Positions 1 through 7,199 of a stretch of 31,190 nt of DNA are shown in pieces. Source of the stretch: JBBKXP01 sp038251315 (GTDB lineage Bacteria; Pseudomonadota; Alphaproteobacteria; Rhodobacterales; Rhodobacteraceae); the NCBI GenBank assembly GCA_038251315.1, contig JBBSBK010000035.1, positions 1 to 31,190 of the forward strand. Direction: 5' to 3'. Each line of letters starts with the position of its first letter. Within the stretch, counting starts at the first letter, position 1. Position numbers and translations under genes: made by a program. The notes beneath the pieces were generated by a model, which saw nothing but the letters and a program-made list of their open reading frames with translations, had not been told where the DNA came from and made no database searches.

Positions 1-125
1 CGAAGAGCGCTTCAATGCGTGACCGTATCTGAAAACCGCATGGGCCGATCCAGATACACAGAGTTTATGACACTCCCGGTCAAGTTGACGATGGAACGAA
101 GATTGGAGTTGTCCAAAGCCGTATA
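1..125. other. Left edge, no gene assigned
   Basis: No complete gene is visible. Frame 2 ends in a TGA at 20-22 preceded by the codons for EERFNA, which could be the C-terminus of a gene entering from the left, but six residues are too few to identify it. The rest is ordinary non-coding sequence leading to the palindrome upstream of the LysR fragment. Confidence 0.3.
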
Positions 126-143
126 TTTCACCTTAAGGTGAAA
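126..143. promoter_or_regulatory. 18-bp perfect palindrome upstream of LysR fragment
   Basis: TTTCACCTTAAGGTGAAA is a perfect inverted repeat without spacer, ending 22 bp before the ATG at 166. It contains the T-N11-A layout recognised by LysR-type proteins, so autoregulation is a reasonable guess. Its position fits an operator overlapping a promoter or the start of the transcript. The palindrome is seen directly; the operator role is inferred. Confidence 0.5.
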
Positions 144-165
144 CCAATTCATCCAGAGGCATCCC

Positions 166-456
166 ATGCGAGTCCTGCCCCCCTTGACCGCATTGCGCGC
201 CTTCGAGGCGGCAGCGCGCAATCTCAGCTTCAAACGTGCGGCGCAGGAACTGCACCTGACCCGGACGGCGATCAGTCATCAAATCCGCTTGCTGGAGACG
301 CATGTCGGTCAGTCCTTGTTTCGCCGCCTGCCGCGCCCAATTGCACTGACCGAGGCGGGGGCCGTCCTATATCCGGGTCTGCGCGAGGGGTTCGACCGAA
401 TGACCACAGCCGTGCCGCAGGCGATGAAAGTTAGCCCCGATCCGACTAAACCCTGA
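166..456 (+). CDS. LysR-type regulator, DNA-binding domain only (truncated)
   Basis: The 96-residue product starts MRVLPPLTALRAFEAAARNLSF and matches the N-terminal winged helix-turn-helix of GcvA-like LysR regulators. The recognition-helix region has the typical AAxELHLTxTAISHQIRxLE pattern, followed by LFRRLPRPIALTEAG and the start of the linker helix. Full-length members have about 300 residues; here homology stops near residue 85 and a short unrelated tail (MKVSPDPTKP) leads to TGA. The whole effector-binding domain is missing, and no continuation is visible in the following 200 bp. It is therefore either a pseudogene or a stand-alone DNA-binding protein. A CCAGAGG stretch about 10 bp before the ATG is a weak ribosome-binding site, and a perfect palindrome lies just upstream. 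Confidence 0.7.
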   Translation: MRVLPPLTALRAFEAAARNLSFKRAAQELHLTRTAISHQIRLLETHVGQSLFRRLPRPIALTEAGAVLYPGLREGFDRMTTAVPQAMKVSPDPTKP

Positions 457-541
457 GTGCGGCGCGGTTCACTCGTTTCCAACACCGCCGAGTCAATCGA
501 TCTGTATTGTCACCTTTGCCCCTTGCTGGTCGCGACCCATG

Positions 542-560
542 AGGCGGCGCTTCGCCGCCT
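542..560. repeat. GC-rich hairpin
   Basis: AGGCGGCG (542-549), a 3-nt spacer CTT and CGCCGCCT (553-560) form an 8-bp perfect stem in the non-coding gap between the LysR fragment and the antiporter. No T-run follows on either strand, so it is not a convincing intrinsic terminator. It could still act as a transcript 3' end between convergent genes. The remainder of 457-654 shows no gene. Confidence 0.3.
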
Positions 561-654
561 TCGGCTTTCGCGCCCGACTTTCCCTGCGACAAGGGCGCCC
601 CGCAACCGCAGGTCATATGTGTCCGCTGGAAACAAGTATGTAGAGAATTCTTCG

Positions 655-1935
655 TCAGGCGCCGTCGTGTGGTTCTTCCGGCTCTTCATCCTGATGGCCA
701 CCCAGCCCATCCATCGCGAAACCGGCCGTGAAACCGTGCGCCAGCGCGGACAAAAGAATGGTGAAGCCGATCAGCGCCCAGAGCCGCTCCTCATCCAGGA
801 ACTCGACCTTTCCCGCTGCATACGCAAGGTAGTAGATCGATCCGACGCCGCGCACCCCGTATATCGCCACGACCCAGCGATCCCGGCCCCGAAGGCTTGA
901 CCCCACCAAGGACAACCAGCCCGCCAAAGGACGCACGATCACCAGAAACGCCACCGCGATTGCTGCCAGCGCGAAAGTAAGTTCCTGCAAAAGCATCGGC
1001 AGCACCGCCCCGAGCGCAATAAGCAACACGGCAGTCAGCGCATGTTCAATTGCCTCGGTGAAATCGTGCAGGCGACGATGGAAAGCATGATCGGCCTCGA
1101 CCCGCCGGATCACCAGCCCGGCGACGGCGACCGCGATGAACCCGTAACCCTCCACGAGCTCTGTCGTGCCATAGCACAGCAGAATGCCTGCCAGTGCCAC
1201 GACGCCGGACGCCGTGTCGGCCAGAACGGCACCGCGGGGCAACTTGAAGAGGATCTGACCCAGGGTCCAGCCCCCGGCTGCACCCATCACCGTGCCGACT
1301 GCGATCCGCCAGATGACATCGCGCGCCAGCCACTCGACGAACCAGGCGTTAGGTGCCAGACCCTCGGCGGCCACGAGGAGACCCAAGTAGACGAACGGAA
1401 AGGCGAGGCCATCGTTAAGGGCAGCTTCTGTCGTCAGCGCAAAGCGCACCGGATGCTCGCCGCCTTCAAGCGGTGGGCCAACCTGCACGTCTCCCGCCAG
1501 CACTGGATCGGTCGGCGCCATCACAGCGCCCAGGAGGATCGCACCCGCGATCGTAAGGCCGGCCATGAAGTGTCCCATCACCGTGATAGCAAGGATGGTC
1601 AAGGGCATGGCCACGACCAACAGGCGCACCGTCGGCGCCCAGAGTGCGCGATTAAAAAGGTTGTCGATCCGCAGGCCTGTGGCGAACAAGGCGACGATGA
1701 CGGTCAATTCGGCCACGATCTCCCAGAGATGCGCGTGCGATCGGGGGTCTGGAACGGCCGGAAGACCGGGCACGAACGCAAATGCTGCCATGCCCAACAG
1801 GATCAGCAGGCCCGACGCCGCCGGCTCGCGCCGTGAGACGAACCGCGGCAGCCAGTGGGCAAGGATCACCACACCCCCGACGGCTGCGAGCGCGAAGTGA
1901 TATCCATCAAGGCTGAAGAAAGTTGTGTCGTTCAT
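655..1935 (-). CDS. CPA1-family Na+/H+ (cation/proton) antiporter
   Basis: An integral inner-membrane antiporter of about 426 residues exchanging Na+ or K+ for H+, likely used for pH and salt homeostasis. The product is almost entirely hydrophobic helices, about 12 by eye. It contains the CPA1 hallmark AVMAPTDPVLAGDVQVGPP in the unwound helix region and TTEAALNDGLAFPFVYLGLL with the ND ion-binding pair. The C-terminus is short and acidic (DEEPEEPHDGA), so no large cytosolic regulatory domain is attached. I place the start at the ATG at 1935 (MNDTTFF); the frame stays open to another ATG at 1974. Neither has a strong Shine-Dalgarno sequence, so the start is uncertain. It is monocistronic. NhaP-type is the closest label; the transported ion cannot be told from sequence. 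Confidence 0.88.
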   Translation of the reverse strand: MNDTTFFSLDGYHFALAAVGGVVILAHWLPRFVSRREPAASGLLILLGMAAFAFVPGLPAVPDPRSHAHLWEIVAELTVIVALFATGLRIDNLFNRALWAPTVRLLVVAMPLTILAITVMGHFMAGLTIAGAILLGAVMAPTDPVLAGDVQVGPPLEGGEHPVRFALTTEAALNDGLAFPFVYLGLLVAAEGLAPNAWFVEWLARDVIWRIAVGTVMGAAGGWTLGQILFKLPRGAVLADTASGVVALAGILLCYGTTELVEGYGFIAVAVAGLVIRRVEADHAFHRRLHDFTEAIEHALTAVLLIALGAVLPMLLQELTFALAAIAVAFLVIVRPLAGWLSLVGSSLRGRDRWVVAIYGVRGVGSIYYLAYAAGKVEFLDEERLWALIGFTILLSALAHGFTAGFAMDGLGGHQDEEPEEPHDGA

Positions 1936-2095
1936 CAAAGAGTATCCGTCAACGGAAATGCGTGCGACCATCATGCCGCAGGCATTACCCTAGTTGCGTC
2001 GGCCGGCCGCACCAAGGGGTCGCAGAAAGTAGGAAATGCCCATACGAGCTTTATGTGCGGCTGCCGGTGCCGACAGGGATGACTGACTTGGGCTC

Positions 2096-2114
2096 AAAAG
2101 CACCGGGGTGGCTT
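2096..2114 (-). terminator. Possible intrinsic terminator after YidB gene
   Basis: Read on the minus strand about 15 nt after the yidB-like stop, AAGCCAC, loop CCCG and GTGCTT form a short stem with one bulged C, followed by TTTTG. The geometry and T-tract fit a weak Rho-independent terminator of the glsB-yidB transcript. Confidence 0.4.
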
Positions 2115-2128
2115 CATGGACCTGCGGA

Positions 2129-2632
2129 TCAGCCGCTCTGCGGGGGCAATTGCCCGTTCGGGGTGTATTGGTCCACAGCTCCGGGAAGCTCTCGCGTCAG
2201 CCGTGCCAGCACCTCGTCCCGAGATAGTCCCGTTTGTTCCGACAGCTCGTCAAGCGTTTCGGATCCTAGGGCCTGCTCGAGGTCGCGAGACGAAACGTCC
2301 CTGTTCGGTCCGGTCCCAACCCAGGATGACACGGTCTCGGTATGCCCATTCTGGCGAAAGCGATCGGTCAGTTCCGACAGTCCGCCGCCGAGAAGCTTGT
2401 CGATTCCGGATCGCCCTAGAAATCCGTCAAGAAGACCTCCCAGTCCGGACGCCCGGTCCGGACCACGTCCCGAAAGGTCGCTAGGCAGACCTGTGGTGCC
2501 GTCGCTGGAAGGGGTCGCCCTCGCGCCGCCACCGGTTGAGAGCATCTCGGAAAGCTTGTCCCGGTTCTGATAGCCTGCCACGGCCAAAAGTCCGAGCAGC
2601 GCGGTCATCGATGGAAATCCGCCTCGAGCCAT
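2129..2632 (-). CDS. YidB-like protein (DUF937 family)
   Basis: A 167-residue soluble protein of the YidB/DUF937 family, whose biochemical role is unknown. The N-terminus holds a short helical segment (MTALLGLLAVAGYQNRDKLSEML), followed by a Gly/Ser/Asp-rich linker. The family core runs from about residue 63: GLGGLLDGFLGRSGIDKLLGGGLSELTDRF, then a segment containing SSWVGTGPNRDVSSRDLEQALG, then a helical DELSEQTGLSRDEVLARLTRELP. The C-terminal module is typical of YidB proteins. AAAGGA eight bases before the ATG supports the start. It lies 51 bp downstream of the GlsB-like gene on the same strand and is probably co-transcribed with it, which suggests a cell-envelope or general stress context. 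Confidence 0.82.
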   Translation of the reverse strand: MARGGFPSMTALLGLLAVAGYQNRDKLSEMLSTGGGARATPSSDGTTGLPSDLSGRGPDRASGLGGLLDGFLGRSGIDKLLGGGLSELTDRFRQNGHTETVSSWVGTGPNRDVSSRDLEQALGSETLDELSEQTGLSRDEVLARLTRELPGAVDQYTPNGQLPPQSG

Positions 2633-2683
2633 GATGAGTATCCTTTCTGTGACGGGCCTCGTGGCCCTTTTATGGAGCTGTGG

Positions 2684-2941
2684 TCAGGAATTGCGGCGCC
2701 GTGACAGTGCACCCCAGATCAGGAGGACCACGACGGCACCCACGATGGCACCGATCAGGCCCGCGCCTTCACCCGCGCGATACCAGCCTAAAGCCTGTCC
2801 GAGCCATGTTGCGACAAACGCGCCGACGACCCCGAGAACGGTAGTCAAAATGAAACCCGAAGGTTCATTATCGCCCGGCGTGACGAACTTGGCGATAAGC
2901 CCGGCGATAAATCCGATCAGTATGGTCCAGATGAAGCCCAT
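2684..2941 (-). CDS. GlsB/YeaQ/YmgE family stress-response membrane protein
   Basis: An 85-residue protein with three predicted membrane segments: GFIWTILIGFIAGLIAKFV, FILTTVLGVVGAFVATWLG and LIGAIVGAVVVLLIWGAL. It ends in RRRNS, and the regular glycine spacing is characteristic of transglycosylase-associated (YeaQ/GlsB) proteins. Such proteins are commonly induced by stress; their molecular function is not established. The frame is open upstream to 3064, but I choose the ATG at 2941 because AAGGACAAGGAAA sits directly before it and the family starts with MGFI(W/I). It heads a two-gene operon with the YidB-like gene. A GGAAC-N16-AGTT element about 80 bp upstream fits an ECF-sigma promoter. 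Confidence 0.88.
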   Translation of the reverse strand: MGFIWTILIGFIAGLIAKFVTPGDNEPSGFILTTVLGVVGAFVATWLGQALGWYRAGEGAGLIGAIVGAVVVLLIWGALSRRRNS

Positions 2942-3254
2942 TTTCCTTGTCCTTCCGATATTCAGTGGGGTGGTTTTATCATTTTCCAGAGGTTTATTGT
3001 CGATTTGGCCCGATAGCCTAACTGGTTTGAAGTTAGTTCGTTCCCTAACACGCATTCGGAACATGTTTCATCTGCACATTCTGGTCCTTTTCCCTGTCGG
3101 GGACATCGCTCATGGCGGTATAGCACTCGCGAGTTGTCAGGTCGCCAGATCTGCATCCGGACCATCAGTAACGTTTTCCAGCTTGGTCAAACTTTGTCGA
3201 TCAGGACCGAAGACACGGATATTGCCGGTTGCTCAGCATGAGCGAAAATAACCG
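2942..3254. other. Intergenic region upstream of glsB-like gene
   Basis: About 310 bp without a supported gene. It holds the untranslated leader of the GlsB-like gene and the ECF-like promoter at 3020-3044. The part beyond 3060 shows nothing recognisable and ends at the junction with the IS3 remnant. Confidence 0.5.
3020..3044 (-). promoter_or_regulatory. Candidate ECF-type stress promoter (GGAAC-N16-AGTT)
   Basis: On the minus strand GGAAC (3044-3040) is followed after 16 bases by AGTT, about 80 bp before the glsB-like ATG. This matches the general layout GGAAC-N16/17-CGTT known for alphaproteobacterial general-stress ECF sigma factors (EcfG type). The match and placement in front of stress genes are seen; the sigma factor assignment is inferred, and not every member of Rhodobacterales has that regulon. 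Confidence 0.45.
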
Positions 3255-3620
3255 TCAGTCAGGAAAGCCACCAAGCACACAGCGGCTGAATGGACGGGTC
3301 GTGCGTGCGGACTTCACCGGGTCGAACGCCTGATGCGGCTGAATGCTTTGCGGGCACTGCCCAAACGGCGCGGGAAACCGAAGGATGTTGGTGAACGCTC
3401 TGTGATCGCCGCGAACATCCTTGACCGGGATTTCGAGGCGGATCGGCCAAACCAGAAGTGCCCTACCCGCGACCACGCTCGGGCAGATGTGTTCGACTAC
3501 ATCGAGCGTTTCTACAATCCGCGTCGCCGCCATTCAAAACTCAGCTATCTTGGCTCCATGGCGTTCGAGGCCGGCGCTGTGCAGGCTTAACCCGATGTCC
3601 ACGAAACCGGCAGCAGTTCA
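3255..3620 (+). mobile_element. IS3-family insertion sequence remnant
   Basis: The remnant consists of the 3' part of an IS3-type orfB with an internal deletion, followed by an apparent right terminal inverted repeat. The segment 3596-3620, read on the minus strand, starts TGAACTGCTGCCGGTTTCGT, like the tips of IS3 elements common in Rhodobacteraceae. No matching left end or orfA was found before 3255, where the reading frame is interrupted by TAA at 3249. The element is therefore truncated on the left and immobile on its own. Confidence 0.65.
3333..3590 (+). pseudogene. IS3-family transposase OrfB with deleted DDE core
   Basis: Homology-like sequence begins about 10 codons before the ATG (GLHRVERL precedes MRLNALRALPKRRGKPKD). 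The N-terminal OrfB segment continues as GERSVIAANILDRDFEADRPNQK, which normally leads into the WxTDITY start of the integrase core. Instead it jumps directly to TRDHARADVFDYIERFYNPRRRHSKLSYL and the normal C-terminus ending in VQA. About 150 residues carrying the catalytic DDE residues are gone, apparently without a frameshift, leaving an 85-residue in-frame fusion. It cannot transpose. The junction lies near 3455-3470. The IS right end follows within 10 bp of the stop. Confidence 0.75.
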
Positions 3621-3711
3621 AAAGGCGGTATGACACCTAAGCTGACCGTTGTCGTCAGGCGGGGTACAGATACCACCCATGACATCACCCCTCTTTTGGC
3701 GAACCGGGTGG

Positions 3712-5073
3712 TTACGCCACGACGGCGAGGTCGATGAGATGGGCCATGCCCGCAACGGCAGTGCCATGACGAAGCGGCAGGTCAGCTGAATAACCCTGTG
3801 CGCGGGCGATCTCGAAGGTTGCCAGATCGGTCAGCGCGCGGGTCCGCTGCGCCTTGTTGGCATTCTCGAGCTTTGCGGCAAGATTCACCGGATTGCCGAT
3901 CACTGTATATTCGAGCCGTCCGCTTGCGCCGATCACACCCACCGTCAGCGGCCCGGCCGCGACGGCGGCACCAATGCGGAACACGCCGGGCCAGCCGATC
4001 CCCGCAATTTCGATCGCGGTGGTATCGAGGGCGGCCACCACGGCCTCGGCGGCGCGCAGCGCGTCGGCGGCATAGGTTTCGCTTGTATGCACCGCGCCAA
4101 AGGTGGCCAGTATGCCGTCGCCAAGAAACTTGTCGACACGACCGTCAAACCGCTGAATTTCGGCCAGCGCAGTCTGCTGATAATGTGCCAGCACCTGCAT
4201 CACGGTCGCCGCAGGTAGGGATTCGGCAATGGGTGTGAAACCGCGCACATCGACGAAAAGCACCGCAGCCTGCCGCGTCTCGCAATGGCCCGAGCCCGGC
4301 AATTCAACGCCGTTGGTGATGGAGTTGAAAACCTCGGGCGCGAAAAAGCGGCGAAGATCTTCGGCAGCCGACGACGATCGCGCGGCAATGAAACCCATGA
4401 AACGGGCGCGGTAGAGTGCGAGTGACAGGATAAAGGTGACGCCAAGCAGCGTGACGATCTTGTCGATCTCGGCCCCGATCAGGATTGAGTTCGATGTCAG
4501 GTATTCGACGAAATTGCGGGTGATATGCATCTCGCCCATGTCAGATTGCAACGCATAAAGCACCATCAGGAACCAGCCGCCTGCCGCAGTCAGCCCCGCC
4601 ACCAGAACATAACGCGGGTCAAAGCGCAGTGCGCGCAACGCGATGAAAATAAACAGATAGACCATCGTCGGCACCTTCAGTGAAAAGGCGACGGGCTGCG
4701 AATACTGGATGTGAAAAGAAAAGATCAGCCCGCAAAGTAACAGGACATCGGTGAAGATCGACAGGATCAGATACCACCACGGCAGCGTGAAGCGGTAGGA
4801 CAATCCAATCCGCAGGACGGTAAACAGGAAATAGGCAAAAAGCGTGGCCGGCACGAAATTCTGACCCGAGCTGCCCTCAGCCCGTGGCGCCGCGAAATAA
4901 AGCGCCGCGAAGGCGACAACGATGGCAAGCTGGACCCAGCCGATCAGTTGCTCGGCGGCATCCTCGCGTCGCGCGATTTCTTGCAGGACCCGCGGCGGCA
5001 CACCCTCACTGCTGGCCCCGCCGTCGACAAGGAACAAGAACAAGGTTCGGATTCTATGAAGCACAGCGTTCAC
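3712..5073 (-). CDS. Membrane-bound class III adenylate/guanylate cyclase
   Basis: About 453 residues: six predicted membrane helices (about 42-62, 72-92, 100-121, 133-149, 155-175, 205-221) followed by a cytoplasmic class III cyclase domain. Metal-binding aspartates are in FVDVRGFT (D275) and FLGDG (D319), with the purine-selecting lysine at K315 (DKFLGD). The transition-state segment reads EYTVIGNPVNLAAKLE: N397 is present, but the usual arginine four residues on is K401, and the usual aspartate before YTVIG is a glutamate. ATP to cAMP is the likely reaction; guanylate use cannot be excluded. The frame is open to 5301, but that part overlaps the deacetylase gene, so I choose the GTG at 5073 (another GTG lies at 5064). 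It is the last gene of the leftward GT4-deacetylase-cyclase operon, about 100 bp behind the deacetylase. Confidence 0.85.
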   Translation of the reverse strand: MNAVLHRIRTLFLFLVDGGASSEGVPPRVLQEIARREDAAEQLIGWVQLAIVVAFAALYFAAPRAEGSSGQNFVPATLFAYFLFTVLRIGLSYRFTLPWWYLILSIFTDVLLLCGLIFSFHIQYSQPVAFSLKVPTMVYLFIFIALRALRFDPRYVLVAGLTAAGGWFLMVLYALQSDMGEMHITRNFVEYLTSNSILIGAEIDKIVTLLGVTFILSLALYRARFMGFIAARSSSAAEDLRRFFAPEVFNSITNGVELPGSGHCETRQAAVLFVDVRGFTPIAESLPAATVMQVLAHYQQTALAEIQRFDGRVDKFLGDGILATFGAVHTSETYAADALRAAEAVVAALDTTAIEIAGIGWPGVFRIGAAVAAGPLTVGVIGASGRLEYTVIGNPVNLAAKLENANKAQRTRALTDLATFEIARAQGYSADLPLRHGTAVAGMAHLIDLAVVA

Positions 5074-5176
5074 CAGTTTCGGCCCCCGACCACCAGACCA
5101 GTCGACGGCGGCGCATAAAAATCCTAGCCTTGGCTTGGGCTTTACACAATGGCGCGGCTGAACAGCATCGGTGCAG

Positions 5177-5926
5177 TCACGCGCTTTTGCTGCGCATTTC
5201 AGCCAGCAGATCGGGCGCAGCGTTCCATCGGCAGCCCGGATGCTGCGCCGTCTTGGCAAACAGCCCGTCGAGAAATGCCCATGCGGCAGCGTCGTGGACA
5301 AGGTGATGGGTAAGCAGCCCGATCGGGCTGATCCCCGATCCAGAGGCCGCGACCAGTTCCCGCACCAGATCCAGCGGTGGGCGGCCTCCGCCGTTGCCGT
5401 GCCAGTCGATGATGTCGACGTGGGTGTTCAGGCGCGGCGGCAGGCCCGGCCGGGCCGGGCCGAAGACTGACAGCGCGAGCAGTCCAAGCCCCGGAAGTGC
5501 GGGGATCAGGCCGTCGTCGATCCGGTTCCAAGGCGGCACCAGAATGGGGGTCAGACGCGGGCCGTGCAGATCAGAAAGCCTGCCAAGCCCTTGCGCCAGT
5601 TCTGCCAGCACGGTCGCGACGGGCCGGTGGCGGCCAAGTTCGCACTTCTTTTCGCCCGCCGCGGCGTGATTCTGGTGCGACCAGCCATGCAGGGCGACCG
5701 CAACCTGTCGTTCCCCGTCAAGTCGGCGGGCAAGGGCGGGGCCGGTCGGCTGCGGGATCACGGCGAGCAGGCACGGGATGCCGTGCGCCGCTGTGAGGTG
5801 CAGCAGTTGGTCAAGCGCCGGCGTGGGGTCGATTGCATCGTCGTCGCGCAGCCAGAACCGCGCGGTGCGCCCCGTCTGGGCGCGCCGGTCAAGTGCGGCG
5901 ATAAGCGGGGCGAATGGGTCTGTCAC
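5177..5926 (-). CDS. Polysaccharide deacetylase family protein
   Basis: A 249-residue protein of the carbohydrate esterase 4/DUF2334-like fold, expected to remove N- or O-acetyl groups from a glycan. The first conserved motif is RDDD (27-30), giving the catalytic base and a metal ligand; the second is HGWSH (80-84), the metal-binding histidine pair. VPPWNRID and GLLTHHLVHD match the later motifs, including a C-terminal histidine. There is no signal peptide, so it may act in the cytoplasm on a precursor or be exported with its substrate. The frame is open further upstream, but the GTG at 5926 overlaps the stop of the preceding GT4 gene by four bases (GTGA), showing translational coupling. The neighbours link it to glycan assembly. 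Confidence 0.82.
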   Translation of the reverse strand: MTDPFAPLIAALDRRAQTGRTARFWLRDDDAIDPTPALDQLLHLTAAHGIPCLLAVIPQPTGPALARRLDGERQVAVALHGWSHQNHAAAGEKKCELGRHRPVATVLAELAQGLGRLSDLHGPRLTPILVPPWNRIDDGLIPALPGLGLLALSVFGPARPGLPPRLNTHVDIIDWHGNGGGRPPLDLVRELVAASGSGISPIGLLTHHLVHDAAAWAFLDGLFAKTAQHPGCRWNAAPDLLAEMRSKSA

Positions 5927-7032
5927 CGACGTGCCTTTAACAGGGGCGCAAGCAGCGCGGCAAGTCGCCGGGCGGCGGCGTCGCTGGAATGTCGGGCGAG
6001 GACGCGCGGGCGGCACGCAGCGGCAAGGGCGTCGCGGGCGGGCGCATCGGTCAGAAGATGGCGGATCGCGTCGGCATAGGCGGCGGGATCGTCGGGCGGG
6101 GCGAGAAGGCCAGTGAGGCCGTGCTCGACTACTTCGGGCACCCCGGCGGTGCCTGTCGCGACCACGGGCAGCCCAGCCGCCTGCGCCTCGAGATAGGCCA
6201 GCCCGTAGGCTTCGCCGCAGCCCGGCCACACAAATAGGGCGGCGCGTGACAGATGCGCCGCGACGGCATCGCGCGGCAGCGTCCCGGTCCAGTCCAGCCG
6301 GGGGCAAAGGGTGGCGAACGCGACTGCGACGTCTGGCCGGGCCGGGCCATCGCCGATGATGGTCAACCGCCAAGGCAGCGCGATAAGATGCGCCAGCGCT
6401 TGTGCCAGCAGACGATAGCTGGACAGTTTGTCACCCGTCCGCATCATCGCGACACTGACAAGGCGGCCCGGTTCCGGCAGCGAGGCCGCCATGAAGGACG
6501 TCGGGTCGATGAAGGGCAAAAGCCGGGCCGTTTTTGCCGCTGGCGCGACCTCGATGATGCCGCGCTGATCTCGCGCGGTGAGGCAGATGTTGAGCGCGGC
6601 TTGATCAAGGCCCGCCCGCACCTGCCTTTGGGCGTCCGCCCAGTGGCCGACGTTGCGTCGTCCCGACCACGAGCTTTCGGCGGTGACGTAGGGCACGCCG
6701 TATCGGGCGCAGAGTGGGGGGCCGATCAGGTCGGGGGCCTTGTAATAGGGGTGATAGCAGAACCAAAGCGCGGGGGGGCCGTGGCGTTGCCAGTCTGCGG
6801 CAAGGCGTGCGACCTCTACCACTGCGTCGGCTGTAATCTGCGCGGCGGTCTGGCCGTCGGCAGGGTCGCGCAAAAAGCTGCGCAGGTACGAGACCACGGC
6901 GACGTCCGCCCCGCCACCCCGCAATGCAGCCAGCAATTGCCGGGCCATCAGCCGGTCGCCCGACGGCACCGGGTGGTCCGGCGCTTTGAGCGGCGCGTAA
7001 AAGGCGATATGCGGTGTGGCGGCAGACGTCAT
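5923..7032 (-). CDS. GT4-family glycosyltransferase
   Basis: A retaining GT-B glycosyltransferase of 369 residues. The N-terminal Rossmann domain starts HIAFYAPLKAPDHPVPSGDR, with the acceptor-side loop GDRLMARQLL. The C-terminal donor domain contains LTIIGDGPARPD and the EX7E motif in CGEAYGLAYLE (E274 and E282), then GLPVVATGTAGVPEVVEHG, diagnostic of family GT4. It is likely cytoplasmic or membrane-associated. I choose the ATG at 7032 (MTSAATPHIAF) although the frame is open to 7254, because family homology begins there and the upstream part overlaps the divergent promoter region. It is the first gene of the leftward operon, divergent from the nucleotide-sugar dehydrogenase gene. Donor and acceptor are unknown. 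Confidence 0.87.
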   Translation of the reverse strand: MTSAATPHIAFYAPLKAPDHPVPSGDRLMARQLLAALRGGGADVAVVSYLRSFLRDPADGQTAAQITADAVVEVARLAADWQRHGPPALWFCYHPYYKAPDLIGPPLCARYGVPYVTAESSWSGRRNVGHWADAQRQVRAGLDQAALNICLTARDQRGIIEVAPAAKTARLLPFIDPTSFMAASLPEPGRLVSVAMMRTGDKLSSYRLLAQALAHLIALPWRLTIIGDGPARPDVAVAFATLCPRLDWTGTLPRDAVAAHLSRAALFVWPGCGEAYGLAYLEAQAAGLPVVATGTAGVPEVVEHGLTGLLAPPDDPAAYADAIRHLLTDAPARDALAAACRPRVLARHSSDAAARRLAALLAPLLKARR

Positions 7033-7100
7033 CGTGTTGCCCGGTTGACTGGCTTGGACAAGGGCGCAACCGCGCACCCTGCACCTCTGTCTGGCATCAC

Positions 7101-7142
7101 GGACCCTTGCTGACAAGGGCCGTGCAGGGTCCCTGCTTGACA
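7101..7142. promoter_or_regulatory. Overlapping dyads abutting a TTGACA -35 element
   Basis: Three overlapping inverted repeats lie in the divergent intergenic region. CCCTTG (7104-7109) pairs with CAAGGG (7114-7119); GGACCCT (7101-7107) pairs with AGGGTCC (7126-7132); GCAGGG (7124-7129) pairs with CCCTGC (7131-7136). The last touches a perfect -35 hexamer TTGACA (7137-7142), 58 bp before the dehydrogenase start; no good -10 is visible at 17 bp. A second TTGACT lies at 7045-7050. The arrangement suggests an operator, or mutually exclusive RNA hairpins if transcription starts upstream. Confidence 0.45.
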
Positions 7143-7199
7143 CCTTGGGCGAAGGCCGCCAACGCTGACCGCGCTGACCCCGCATTGTGGAGCTTTTCG

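Noticed and set aside
457..900. 147-codon plus-strand frame after the LysR fragment
   Set aside because: It does not continue the LysR effector domain, and half of it is antisense to the antiporter.
3640..3711. CCACCC...GGGTGG dyad downstream of the cyclase gene as a terminator
   Set aside because: The loop of about 27 nt is too long and there is no T-tract.
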